DNA from: Lachnospiraceae bacterium UBA3785
GTDB lineage: Bacteria > Bacillota > Clostridia > Lachnospirales > Lachnospiraceae
DNA: 21,225 nucleotides
Reading direction: 5' to 3'
Assembly: GCA_002369495.1 (NCBI GenBank)
Contig: DFFD01000218.1
Span: 1-21,225 of the forward strand
The notes beneath the pieces were generated by a model. The model saw only the letters and a program-made list of their open reading frames with translations, was not told the origin of the DNA and made no database searches. This document shows positions 13,943 through 21,225 of the stretch, in pieces (position 1 is the stretch's first letter; every line of letters begins with the position of its first letter). The position numbers and the translations under genes are program-made.

Positions 13943-14263
13943 TTATACCTCCTCGATGTTTATTGTGAGATACCTGTGTCCCTCCCCTTCCGCGATTTGG
14001 GATAACCCGAGATAGAGAGAATCCATAAGGAGCGTTCCCTGATCCGAGATAGCTTCCCTGAAGCGGAACGAGACGAACCCGTCCTGTTCGTTCTCGTCGA
14101 GCTTTTCGTGGGCGAGAAGCTCAAGAGAGTTTGCGGTGTTGATCGTGAGCGCCGAGACAGCCGCACAGAAGATATCCGTGCCTTCCTCACCGTAACCCGC
14201 ATGGCCCCGGGCCTTAAACCCTGTGTAGGAGCCGTTCTTTTTGTAGAATACTGCCCGTATCAT
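13943..14263 (-). CDS. prp: Ribosomal-processing cysteine protease Prp
   Basis: Removes the N-terminal extension of L27; essential in Staphylococcus aureus. 106 residues. The catalytic pair is visible in GHAGYGEEGTDIFCAAVSAL: H21 and C33. It starts 2 bases after the rplU stop, without a good separate ribosome site, so it is probably translated by coupling, and ends 3 bases before rpmA. The rplU-prp-rpmA order is the classical arrangement in Firmicutes. Confidence 0.96.
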   Translation of the reverse strand: MIRAVFYKKNGSYTGFKARGHAGYGEEGTDIFCAAVSALTINTANSLELLAHEKLDENEQDGFVSFRFREAISDQGTLLMDSLYLGLSQIAEGEGHRYLTINIEEV

Positions 14264-14265
14264 GC

Positions 14266-14571
14266 TCAGGCATTGATCTTCTCGATCTTGACTGCCGTGT
14301 AAGCCTGTCTGTGGCCGTTCTTCTTGTGATAGCCCTTCTTCGGCTTGTAGCGATAGACGATGACCTTCTTGGCACGGCCGTTGGAAATGACCTTTCCGGT
14401 AACCGTTGCGCCCTTGACATCATCACCAACCTTGAGACCCTCGTTCGAAACCGCAAGAACATCCTCAAATGTGACATCCTCGCCGACCTCGAGACCAAGC
14501 TTCTCGACGCGGACGACATCGCCCTCAGAAACTTTGTACTGCTTTCCGCCGGTTGCAATAACTGCGTACAT
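14266..14571 (-). CDS. rplU: 50S ribosomal protein L21
   Basis: 101 residues, the family length. It opens [18 protein letters not shown], the L21 signature, and closes with [21 protein letters not shown] followed by YTAVKIEKI. It binds 23S rRNA and contacts L20. AGAAGGAGGTG lies just upstream of the start. It is first in the rplU-prp-rpmA-obgE unit and is preceded by a structured leader and its own promoter. Confidence 0.98.
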   Translation of the reverse strand: MYAVIATGGKQYKVSEGDVVRVEKLGLEVGEDVTFEDVLAVSNEGLKVGDDVKGATVTGKVISNGRAKKVIVYRYKPKKGYHKKNGHRQAYTAVKIEKINA

Positions 14572-14655
14572 GGAGACACCTCCTTCTAAAAAACTCGCAA
14601 GATACGGCGCCGGACCTTAAAAATCCGGACTTGTCGGCCCCTCTTTGCGGCATAC
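14572..14655 (-). ncRNA. Candidate rplU (L21) mRNA leader with attenuator-like fold
   Basis: The leader between the promoter and rplU can pair CGCAAAGA (14649-14642) with TCTTGCG (14602-14596), enclosing a CCGGA/TCCGG hairpin and a GGC/GCC stem. Six T residues follow the outer stem (14593-14588). This looks like a ribosomal-protein leader with an intrinsic terminator just before the ribosome site. L21 leaders are known in Firmicutes; I cannot align this to that family without a covariance search. Confidence 0.55.
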
Positions 14656-14661
14656 TCAGGT

Positions 14662-14690
14662 ATAATAGCACAGAACTTCATTTATGTAAA
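14662..14690 (-). promoter_or_regulatory. Sigma-70-type promoter of the rplU operon
   Basis: On the minus strand TTTACA (14690-14685) and TATTAT (14667-14662) have a 17-base spacer. The -35 lies inside the last codons of the RNase E/G gene, so rplU can be expressed separately from the upstream radical SAM genes. Confidence 0.78.
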
Positions 14691-15821
14691 GCTGTTTTTA
14701 ATGATTTCTTCAAGAGATTTTTCGCCCTTCTGCCTCACGATCTCCATGATCCCGAGCGGCGTCAGATCGATGACGTCCATGTGCAGGTGGTCTCTCCTGA
14801 CCAGCTTTTTCATGACGTTCACGAGCTCCTCACGGTGATCCCGGTTCGAGAGATTGATGAAATCCACCAGGATCATCCCCGACAGGTTCCGCAGCATGAC
14901 CTGCCGCACGACCTCCTCGGCGGCCTCCAGGTTGATCTTCCGGTACGTCTCCTCCGGGATCCGGCCTTTATCGCATTTTCCGGAATTGACGTCGATGCTG
15001 ACAAAGGCTTCCGTCTTTTCGATGACCAGGTAAGCGCCGCATTTGAGCCAGGCGGCACGCCCGCAGAGCTTCTCGAGATCGTGCGGGAGTCCGTAGAGTT
15101 CGGCAAGCGTCAGCGTCCGGTTCTCGTAAAATGAAACCCTCTCACCCGCATCCGCCTCCCGAAAGACGTTCAGGACAAATGGCAGATCCGTGAGGATCCG
15201 GTCCGGAAGCTGATAGAGATCCTGCAGCATCTCCGCGTAGAACGGCGCCGGCGCATAGAGCACAGCCCCGTTTTCGGCCGTCTCCGCCTTCCTGAGGACT
15301 TCCGTGAGCCTGCCCGCAATCTCATTCACCTCAGCGAGAAAAGAGGCCTTATCCGCCCTTCTGGCGTTCGTGCGGACGAGCAGGTTCATGCTGGAAAGAC
15401 CGGTTTCCCCGAGCCATTTTCCGAGGACCCGCTTCTCTTCCGCCGTGAGCTTTTTGGAGTATCTGATCCCGCCGCTGCCGGACCGCATGACTGCATAGCG
15501 GCCCGGAATCTCGACCGCGGTGGAACCGACCGGGCTTTTATTTCCCAGCGCGTCCTTCGTCACGGTAAAGACCACATGACCGGGATCGGTCTTCTCGGGC
15601 CTGTAATCCGGCAGGAAATACTTTTCTTTTCCCGACGTGACGAAAGCTCCGCCGATATTTCTGACGCGGTCCGAGACATAGCCGGTACGGATCTGCCCGA
15701 CGGAAGACTCTTCTCCGCGGGGACGGATCTTAAGAGCCGCCAGCTTCTGATCCTCATAGAGGGCTGCGCATAAGAATCTTCTGCCGCTGACTTCCGTCTC
15801 CGTCACAATATAATCGCGCAT
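14682..15821 (-). CDS. Ribonuclease E/G family endoribonuclease, short form
   Basis: A single-strand, AU-preferring endoribonuclease for mRNA turnover and rRNA processing. 379 residues, shorter than E. coli RNase G (about 489). An S1-like segment is at about 40-110; the 5'-monophosphate sensor is represented by LLVRTNA (R150, T151). The DNase-I-like catalytic part has SIDVNSGK (D277, N279) and ILVDFINL (D320), the Mg ligands. The protein ends soon after DLTPLGIMEIVRQKGEKSLEEII, so the CxxC zinc-link and small domain are missing. The start overlaps the TIGR03936 stop (TGATG). The pairing with two radical-SAM-associated genes upstream and rplU downstream is conserved in Clostridia. Confidence 0.93.
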   Translation of the reverse strand: MRDYIVTETEVSGRRFLCAALYEDQKLAALKIRPRGEESSVGQIRTGYVSDRVRNIGGAFVTSGKEKYFLPDYRPEKTDPGHVVFTVTKDALGNKSPVGSTAVEIPGRYAVMRSGSGGIRYSKKLTAEEKRVLGKWLGETGLSSMNLLVRTNARRADKASFLAEVNEIAGRLTEVLRKAETAENGAVLYAPAPFYAEMLQDLYQLPDRILTDLPFVLNVFREADAGERVSFYENRTLTLAELYGLPHDLEKLCGRAAWLKCGAYLVIEKTEAFVSIDVNSGKCDKGRIPEETYRKINLEAAEEVVRQVMLRNLSGMILVDFINLSNRDHREELVNVMKKLVRRDHLHMDVIDLTPLGIMEIVRQKGEKSLEEIIKNSFT

Positions 15822-16606
15822 CAGAAGGCCTCTCCGATCTCCGAGAACGGCTTTTTGTCCCCGGCGTACATCTCGGTGCGGAGGATCCTGAGAGCGAGCG
15901 GATCATATTCCTGTCCGAGGTGCCGGCAGAGCGCTTCGACGACCGTCTCGGGCTTCAGGTTGGCAGCGGATCCTGCCGAGAGACTCATAAAGAGAGCTCT
16001 CTCATAACCTTCCGGTGCCGCTGCGCCTTTATTGGAAACGGCCAGTTCACGGATGAGAGGCCTGATATCCACATCGCTCTCCGATTTCGGCGTCACCTTG
16101 TGGATCACGATCGACTTCTCCGCGAGGAAGGAAGCGATCGCGGATGCAAGGTCCGTATCCTTCAGGAAACCGTTTTTCAGGAAGACCAGATAGTCCGCGC
16201 CGGTAACGAGGGCCATCGCCTTGTCGGTAACGCCGACTCTCCGCATGAGGAGGACGCGCACGCCTTCCGGCATCTCCCGGTTGACCATCTCTGCCAGGAC
16301 TTCCGAGGCGGGGACGGGCGGGAGCTCTTCATTTTCAAGGCCCATGTTCTTTAAATGCTGCACATCCGACTCCGAGAGCTCAAAATCATCCCGGTAGGCG
16401 AGATCCACATCCACATACTCCGCGAGGCTCTCGAGGCCGACGCCGAGCGGCGAGGCGAAGGAGATCAGCATATGCGGGCTGTATCCTCTGGAAAATGCCG
16501 TCAGGATCCCGCTGCGGCGCAGCGCCTTCTGGAAAAAGCGCATGAAATCAAGGTGCCCGACGTAGCGGATCGGACCGGTTTTGGTCATTTTCATGCGAAC
16601 TTTCAT
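15821..16606 (-). CDS. TIGR03936/DUF2344 radical SAM-associated protein
   Basis: A 261-residue protein of unknown function always found as the partner of, or fused to, the TIGR03960 radical SAM protein. Visible family markers are the opening TGPIRYVGHLDFMRFFQKALRRSG and SRGYSPHMLISFASPLGVGLES. No Fe-S motif is present. It overlaps the upstream gene by 4 bases (ATGA) and the RNase gene by one base, so three genes are translationally coupled. Context suggests a role with RNA or ribosome maturation, but no reaction has been assigned as far as I know. Confidence 0.92.
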   Translation of the reverse strand: MKVRMKMTKTGPIRYVGHLDFMRFFQKALRRSGILTAFSRGYSPHMLISFASPLGVGLESLAEYVDVDLAYRDDFELSESDVQHLKNMGLENEELPPVPASEVLAEMVNREMPEGVRVLLMRRVGVTDKAMALVTGADYLVFLKNGFLKDTDLASAIASFLAEKSIVIHKVTPKSESDVDIRPLIRELAVSNKGAAAPEGYERALFMSLSAGSAANLKPETVVEALCRHLGQEYDPLALRILRTEMYAGDKKPFSEIGEAF

Positions 16607-18594
16607 GCCGGATCCTCCTCTTTGTGATCAGCGCCCGTCTCCTCATCGCGGCTCTTCCAGGAGATGACCGACGAGCCGTCATCGTGTCTCTCCTCGAAGC
16701 AGACGCCGCCTCCGAAGATGCGGGCTCCGCAGCCGCTGCATTTTTCGCGGCAGTTGGGCGTTGTGAAACCTTCTTTCGCTCTCTTCCACTCCCGCTCCAT
16801 GAAGCGGCGGGTCACGCCGATATCAATGAAGTCCCAGGGCAGCAGCTCGTCGACCGGCCGCTCCCTGAGCGTGTAGAATTCGTGGTCGATCCCGCAGGCG
16901 GCAAAGGCTTCCATCCAGATGTCCATGCGGAAGTAATCGGTCCAGGCATCGAACAGGGCTCCGTGGCGGTAGGCGTACTCGATCACGTCTCCGAGCCGGC
17001 GGTCGCCTCGCGCGAACACGCCCTCGAGCACGGTGCTGTTTGCCTCGTGCCACATGTAGCGGATGCTTTTCTGGTTCTTCATGGAACGGATTTCATTTTT
17101 CACGATCTGTGCCCGGGTGAGATAGTCGTCCTGGCGGTACATCGGAGCCCACTGGAACGGCGTGAAGGGCTTCGGCACGAAGAAGGAGGTCGAGACCGTG
17201 ATCTCGCACTTGCCGTTGCGCTCCGCCTTCGGGATCTCGTAATAATTGTCGCAGATCGCCTGGGCAAGGTGCGCGATGCCTTTCATGTCCTCCTCGGTCT
17301 CGGTCGGCAGGCCCAGCATGAAATAGAGCTTGACCTTGTTCCAGCCGCCGCGGAAGGCTGCGGAGGACCCCTTCATGATATCCGCCTCCGTGATGCCCTT
17401 GTTGATGACGTCGCGCAGCCGCTGTGTGCCAGCTTCCGGCGCGAATGTCAGCGAACTCTTTTTCACATCCTGTACCTGCTTCATCACATCGAGCGAGAAA
17501 TTGTCAATGCGGAGCGACGGCAGGGAAATATTGATCGACCTGACCCGGAATTTGCCGATCAGGTAGTCGAGAAGCTCCGGCAGCTTCGAGTAATCGCTGG
17601 AGCTTAAGGAACTCAGGGAGATCTCCTCCTGGCCTGTGCCCGAGAGCATGAGATCCGCCTCCCGCTTCAGCATCTCAAGACTTTTCTCCCTGAGCGGACG
17701 GTAGAGCATGCCCGCCTGGCAGAAGCGGCAGCCGCGGATGCAGCCGCGCATGATCTCGAGGACGACGCGGTCCTGGGTGACCTTGATGTAGGGAACGAGC
17801 GGTTTTTCCGGATAGGGGGCTTCCGACAGGTTCATGCAGACCTGCTTGACGACTCTTGCCGGCACATCCGGGTATTTCGGCTCAAAAGAGGCAAGCGTCC
17901 CGTCCTCGTTGTAAGCCACGTCATAGAGCGAGGGGACATACATGCCGGGGATGTGCGAGAGCTCTCGCAGGTACTCCGCGCGGCTTCTGCCGGCAGCCTT
18001 CATGTCGCGGCGCAGGAGAACGATATCGTTCATGACCGTCTCGGACTCCCCGATGTAGAAGAAATCGAAGAAATCCGCGAGCGGCTCCGGATTGTAAGTG
18101 CAGGGACCGCCGGCGCAGACGATCGGGCAGTCCTCGCCGCGGTCCGCTGCGTGCAGCGGGATCCCGGCCAGATCCAGGATCTGCAGGATGTTCGCGTAGC
18201 AGAGCTCGTACTGGAGCGTGATCCCCAGAAAATCAAAATCCTTCACCGGATCCTGCGACTCCAGCGCAAAAAGCGGGATACCGCGATCCTTCATGATACT
18301 GTGGAGGTCCGGCCACGGCGAATAGACCCTCTCGCACCACACGTCGGGAAGGCGGTTCAGCTGTTCGCAGATGATCTGGATGCCCAGATGGGACATGCCG
18401 ATCTCATAGACGTCCGGAAAGCACATCGCGTAGCGCACGCTGATCTTTCCGCTTTCAAGAAGCTCTCTCTTGTCGACCGAGTTCACCTCGCCGCCGATGT
18501 AGCGCGCGGGTTTCTCAATCTTTAAGAGCACGTCGTCCGGCAGGGCCAGATGGCTTTTTGAATTGTATGTAAAACCGTTATTGTTCATGATCAT
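16603..18594 (-). CDS. TIGR03960 family B12-binding-fold radical SAM protein
   Basis: 663 residues. The N-terminal half (about 50-200) resembles the cobalamin-binding fold of B12-dependent radical SAM proteins (RYAMCFPDVYEIGMSHLG; AGGPCTYNPEPLADFFDFF), though I do not see the DxHxxG cobalt-ligand motif. The radical SAM cluster site is RGCIRGCRFCQAG (C285, C289, C292). A second cysteine group lies at the C-terminus (C615, C619, C622, C632) and could hold an auxiliary Fe-S cluster. The reaction is unknown. The ATG at 18594 has AGGA about 9 bases upstream; an ATG two codons later is possible. It leads the minus-strand block and has a good promoter upstream. Confidence 0.93.
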   Translation of the reverse strand: MIMNNNGFTYNSKSHLALPDDVLLKIEKPARYIGGEVNSVDKRELLESGKISVRYAMCFPDVYEIGMSHLGIQIICEQLNRLPDVWCERVYSPWPDLHSIMKDRGIPLFALESQDPVKDFDFLGITLQYELCYANILQILDLAGIPLHAADRGEDCPIVCAGGPCTYNPEPLADFFDFFYIGESETVMNDIVLLRRDMKAAGRSRAEYLRELSHIPGMYVPSLYDVAYNEDGTLASFEPKYPDVPARVVKQVCMNLSEAPYPEKPLVPYIKVTQDRVVLEIMRGCIRGCRFCQAGMLYRPLREKSLEMLKREADLMLSGTGQEEISLSSLSSSDYSKLPELLDYLIGKFRVRSINISLPSLRIDNFSLDVMKQVQDVKKSSLTFAPEAGTQRLRDVINKGITEADIMKGSSAAFRGGWNKVKLYFMLGLPTETEEDMKGIAHLAQAICDNYYEIPKAERNGKCEITVSTSFFVPKPFTPFQWAPMYRQDDYLTRAQIVKNEIRSMKNQKSIRYMWHEANSTVLEGVFARGDRRLGDVIEYAYRHGALFDAWTDYFRMDIWMEAFAACGIDHEFYTLRERPVDELLPWDFIDIGVTRRFMEREWKRAKEGFTTPNCREKCSGCGARIFGGGVCFEERHDDGSSVISWKSRDEETGADHKEEDPA

Positions 18595-18634
18595 ACTGAT
18601 TTATCCTGAAGTGTTCTTTCCGGGCTGCCCACTC

Positions 18635-18663
18635 AATCTACCATACCCGCGCATTTTCGTCAA
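18635..18663 (-). promoter_or_regulatory. Candidate promoter of the radical SAM operon
   Basis: On the minus strand TTGACG (18663-18658) and TAGATT (18640-18635) with a 17-base spacer, about 40 bases before the start codon and just past the terminator of the previous gene. Confidence 0.65.
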
Positions 18664-18679
18664 TCGCTCATGCCGTATA

Positions 18680-18720
18680 TAAAAATGAAAGGTGCCCTGC
18701 CCGACGGACAGAGCGCCTTT
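18680..18720 (-). terminator. Rho-independent terminator of the DUF937 gene
   Basis: On the minus strand a 15-bp stem (AAAGGCGCTCTGTCC with GGGCAGGGCACCTTT, one mismatch, two G-T pairs), 3-base loop, then CATTTTTATA. It separates the DUF937 gene from the radical SAM operon. Confidence 0.88.
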
Positions 18721-18746
18721 TATTGTCATTGACAGATCTTCATCCG

Positions 18747-19340
18747 TCAGCCTTTCAGCATCGATGTAAGAAGGGCTCCGAGAAGAGCGCTCCCGTCCAT
18801 CGCCGCGCTGTCCTGCTTCGGTTCCTCAACGAGGGGCTGGCTCATGCCGCCGAACATGGAGAGCATGGAGGAAAGATCGAAAACGCCGCCGGCAGGAGCT
18901 GCCTGGGACAGGGTCTGGGTCTGGGACTGGACCTGCGCCTGGGAAGCCGCCGATACGCCGCTCATCAGGGCCGGCGCGATCATGGAAAGAAGTGCGTTCA
19001 CCTGGTCTGCGCTCGCGCCGCTCTCACCGGCAAGCCTGGAAACGACCGCATCCTCTTCCGAACCGAGGATGTGTCCGATGATCCTGCTGCCGTCGCGGGT
19101 ATCTGCTTCACCGATCTGGTCAGCAAAACTGCTTTTGCTGGTGTGCTGCGTCAGCGCCCCGACGAGCGAAGCGAGTCCTGACGCGGAAGATGCGTTGCCG
19201 GTCATGGCCTTGAGCAGGATCGGAAGCGCCAGCCTGACCAGTTTGGCGACCTGCTGGGATGACAGCCCGGTTTTGCCGGAGAGATTATTGACAGATCCTG
19301 ATGAGAGCATTGATGATAACAGCATTGACAGAAGATTCAT
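18747..19340 (-). CDS. DUF937 (YidB-like) domain protein
   Basis: 197 residues of unknown function. The conserved part (about 15-120) has helical LSGKTGLSSQQVAKLVRLALPILLKAM and GLASLVGALTQH, then GSRIIGHILGSEEDAVVSRLAGESG followed by ADQVNALLSMIAPALM, typical of DUF937. A Q/S/A-rich linker follows (about 130-150), then a hydrophobic, M/L/G-rich end. There is no signal peptide or transmembrane anchor beyond the mildly hydrophobic N-terminus, so a cytoplasmic location is likely. GGAGG is 7 bases before the ATG at 19340 and only 1 base before the ATG at 19346, so the former is chosen. It has its own promoter and terminator; neighbours give no hint of function. Confidence 0.88.
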   Translation of the reverse strand: MNLLSMLLSSMLSSGSVNNLSGKTGLSSQQVAKLVRLALPILLKAMTGNASSASGLASLVGALTQHTSKSSFADQIGEADTRDGSRIIGHILGSEEDAVVSRLAGESGASADQVNALLSMIAPALMSGVSAASQAQVQSQTQTLSQAAPAGGVFDLSSMLSMFGGMSQPLVEEPKQDSAAMDGSALLGALLTSMLKG

Positions 19341-19381
19341 GTTCATTCCTCCTTCAAGTTACAGAGTCAATCTGTAAAGAA

Positions 19382-19410
19382 ATAGTATCTTAACTGACAA
19401 TATACCACAA
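19382..19410 (-). promoter_or_regulatory. Candidate promoter of the DUF937 gene
   Basis: On the minus strand TTGTGG (19410-19405) and TACTAT (19387-19382) with a 17-base spacer in an AT-rich gap. Other hexamer pairs in this gap are possible. Confidence 0.45.
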
Positions 19411-19446
19411 TTTCCCCGTTTTTTGTACTCTTTGTTTGTAAGTTTT

Positions 19447-19481
19447 ACATAAAATCAGCCGGGAAACCACTCCCGGCTGAT
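19447..19481 (-). terminator. Rho-independent terminator of the his genes
   Basis: On the minus strand ATCAGCCGGG pairs perfectly with CCCGGCTGAT (10 bp, 8-base loop), then TTTTATG. It lies 10 bases after the hisIE stop, marking hisIE as the last gene of its transcript. Confidence 0.85.
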
Positions 19482-19491
19482 GATTCTCACA

Positions 19492-20772
19492 TTATCGTTT
19501 TGCAAGCTCGTCCGTGATCTCTTCCCAGGTCACGCCCTTCTCGGCCATCAGGACCATCAGATGGTAGAGGTAGTCGGAGATCTCATATTTGATCTCTTCC
19601 GGGTCCGGATTCTTGGCCGCGATGATGATCTCGGTGTTCTCCTCGCCGACCTTCTTCAGGATCTTGTCGATGCCCTTGTCGAAGAGATAGTTGGTGTAGG
19701 AGCCTTCCTTCGGGTTCATCTTGCGGTCCATGATCACGCTGTAGACGCTCTCAAATACGTGCATGGGGTTTTTGACCTTCTCTTCATTTTCAAAGAGAGG
19801 CGTATAGAAACAGCTGCGGCTGCCGGTATGGCAGGCCGCACCGACCTGGGACACCTTCGCGAGCAGCGTATCCTGATCGCAGTCGACTGCCATGGATTTC
19901 ACGTACTGGTAATGACCGCTGGTCTCGCCCTTGAGCCAGAGAGACTGGCGGCTGCGCGAGAAGTAGTGCATTTTCCCGGTGAGAAGCGTCTTCTCAAAGC
20001 TCTCCTCGTTCATGTAAGCCATCATGAGGACTTCATCGTTTTTATAGTCCTGCACGATGCACGGGACGAGGCCGTTCTCGTCTTTCTTCAGTTCGGAAAA
20101 TGAAACCCCGCACGAATACATCGCAAGCGGAATTCCTGCCGCAACGGCGCGCGCCCGAAGGTCCGAAAGGTCGAGGTCCGGCGTTGAGATGAAGCTGCCC
20201 GTCACGCCTTCAATGCCCGGCTTCGCGAGGTAAGAGAATACGGCTTCCTCCGTGTCCTCCTTCACATGCAGAATGAGCGGCAGGTTGGTGAGCTTCGGCA
20301 GCGAATCCTCGATGTCGGTGAGCACCAGGATGCGGGAGGCGTACTCCTCGATATCGTCGGCGTGGAGCATATATTCCTCCACCGATGTGATGGAGACCGC
20401 GATCTTCTCCTTGCCGAAGCGCTTGGAGACCTCGGGGAGAAGCTTCATGTTCTCCCTGCGGCTGCCGTTCAGGATTACCTGGGACGCGCCGGCGTAGAGA
20501 AGCTTCTTGACATCCTCGACCCTCTTGATGTTGCCTGCGGCAATCACCGGGATCTGGGAAATGCCGCACATCGCGGCAAGGCTGCCAATTGCCTCGGCGT
20601 GCTCCTCCTCGGTGTCTGAAAAATCAAGGACGAGCAGAGCGTCCGCCCCGTTCACGCTGTAGCTGTCCGCCAGCTCAAGGAGCGGCATATCGGTCAGCGA
20701 ATTGGTCTCGCCGAACCCGGTGACCGCCTTGCCCCGCAGCATGTAGATACAGGGAACCAACAGTTTCTTCAT
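19492..20772 (-). CDS. hisIE: HisF-like domain fused to HisI-HisE (PRA-CH / PRA-PH)
   Basis: Steps 2 and 3 of histidine synthesis: PRPP-derived PR-ATP to PR-AMP, then ring opening. At 426 residues it is about twice a normal HisIE. HisI (about 222-330) has the metal-binding [10 protein letters not shown] (D297, C298, D299, D301) and [11 protein letters not shown] (C314, C321). HisE (about 340-426) has [22 protein letters not shown] and [15 protein letters not shown]. Residues 1-215 resemble a HisA/HisF barrel ([58 protein letters not shown]), but the two catalytic Asp positions of HisF appear to be Y10 and T129, so this part is probably not a cyclase. Start has AAGGAG upstream; hisD lies 42 bases before it. 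Confidence 0.92.
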   Translation of the reverse strand: MKKLLVPCIYMLRGKAVTGFGETNSLTDMPLLELADSYSVNGADALLVLDFSDTEEEHAEAIGSLAAMCGISQIPVIAAGNIKRVEDVKKLLYAGASQVILNGSRRENMKLLPEVSKRFGKEKIAVSITSVEEYMLHADDIEEYASRILVLTDIEDSLPKLTNLPLILHVKEDTEEAVFSYLAKPGIEGVTGSFISTPDLDLSDLRARAVAAGIPLAMYSCGVSFSELKKDENGLVPCIVQDYKNDEVLMMAYMNEESFEKTLLTGKMHYFSRSRQSLWLKGETSGHYQYVKSMAVDCDQDTLLAKVSQVGAACHTGSRSCFYTPLFENEEKVKNPMHVFESVYSVIMDRKMNPKEGSYTNYLFDKGIDKILKKVGEENTEIIIAAKNPDPEEIKYEISDYLYHLMVLMAEKGVTWEEITDELAKR

Positions 20773-20814
20773 AACCGATCATCTCCTTCTTATATAGCAG
20801 AAAATAATGAAATC

Positions 20815-21225
20815 TTACTCAAACCGGACGTGCACGGAGTTCGCGTGTGCTGTCAGGCCCTCCGCCTTCGCGAAACGTTCGATGTCCTCATGGAGCGCGC
20901 CGAGCGCCTCGCGTGAGCTCATGATGATGCTGGATTTCTTGATGAAATCGTCCACCGAGAGCGCCGAGAAGAACTTGGCGGTCCCGTTGGTCGGCAGGAC
21001 GTGGTTCGGACCCGCAAAATAGTCTCCCAGCGGCTCCGAAGAATGTTCGCCGATGAAGATCGCGCCGGCGTTCTTTATTTTTGTCATGAGGAGGAAGGGC
21101 TCCTTCGTGACGATCTCAAGGTGTTCGGAGGCAATTTCATTGACCGCGCGGATCGCTTCGTCCATGGAATCTGCCACCAGGATCCGGCCGAAACGGTCGA
21201 GGGATTTTTCGATGATCTCCCGCCT
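20815..21225 (-). CDS. hisD: Histidinol dehydrogenase, C-terminal part (5' end outside window)
   Basis: Catalyses the last two oxidations of histidine synthesis (histidinol to histidine) with NAD+ and zinc. The frame is open to the window edge; the last 136 residues are present. Seen: the catalytic Glu-His in NEIASEHLEI, then GAIFIGEHSSEPLGDYFAGPNHVLPT containing the zinc-ligand Asp and a conserved His, GTAKFFSALSVDDF, and near the end AEGLTAHANSVHVR with the final zinc-ligand His. Followed after 42 bases by the hisIE fusion, which it presumably shares a transcript with. Confidence 0.97.
   Translation of the reverse strand, partial: RREIIEKSLDRFGRILVADSMDEAIRAVNEIASEHLEIVTKEPFLLMTKIKNAGAIFIGEHSSEPLGDYFAGPNHVLPTNGTAKFFSALSVDDFIKKSSIIMSSREALGALHEDIERFAKAEGLTAHANSVHVRFE

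Noticed and set aside
16624..17607. 327-codon plus-strand frame opposite the TIGR03960 gene.
   Set aside because: Shadow of a well-supported radical SAM gene; composition rich in R, A, V, L with no family features.
20773..20814. Possible T-box or riboswitch between hisD and hisIE.
   Set aside because: Only 42 bases, with just the hisIE ribosome site visible; too short for such an element.

Overview
The window looks like part of a chromosome from a GC-rich Firmicute, most likely a Clostridia member of the Lachnospiraceae type. The evidence is SepF, a Prp-processed ribosomal protein L27, a Gram-positive LexA with DinR-type SOS boxes, strong AGGAGG ribosome binding sites, and a gene order familiar from that group. 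The lineage call is inference from gene content. I see no tRNA, rRNA, CRISPR array, insertion sequence or prophage module.

Layout. (1) Bases 1-5585, plus strand: the 3' part of an HlyD-type membrane-fusion gene, then yggS and sepF, closed by a terminator. Next is a tightly overlapping aroB-lspA-rluD group, then a cytidylate kinase-like gene with its own promoter and terminator. (2) 5638-7630, minus strand: a XerC/D-like tyrosine recombinase and a NimA/pyridoxamine-oxidase-like flavoprotein. Between them lie about 440 bases without a gene, containing two identical 68-bp copies of a nested palindrome exactly 100 bp apart and a separate imperfect 22-23 bp inverted repeat. (3) 7725-9014: an SOS module. 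lexA is divergent from a small membrane LysM protein that matches the YneA cell-division inhibitor in size, layout and position; four candidate LexA boxes lie in the shared intergenic region. (4) 9026-18594, minus strand: a long housekeeping block read leftward: TIGR03960 radical SAM, TIGR03936 partner, RNase E/G, [promoter and leader] rplU, prp, rpmA, [hairpin] obgE, yhbY, nadD, yqeK, rsfS and a transglutaminase-like lipoprotein. It joins ribosome assembly and silencing, RNA processing, NAD synthesis and Ap4A breakdown. (5) 18680-19481: a stand-alone DUF937 gene with its own terminator. (6) 19492-21225, minus strand: histidine biosynthesis, with the 3' part of hisD and a three-domain HisF-like/HisI/HisE fusion.

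Most of this is core genome. The items most worth a second look are the compact SOS control region (a consensus promoter with an operator in its spacer), the HisIE protein carrying a HisA/HisF-like barrel that appears to lack both catalytic aspartates, the nested-palindrome repeats beside the recombinase, and the rplU leader that resembles an attenuator. I did not find a clearly new multi-gene system.
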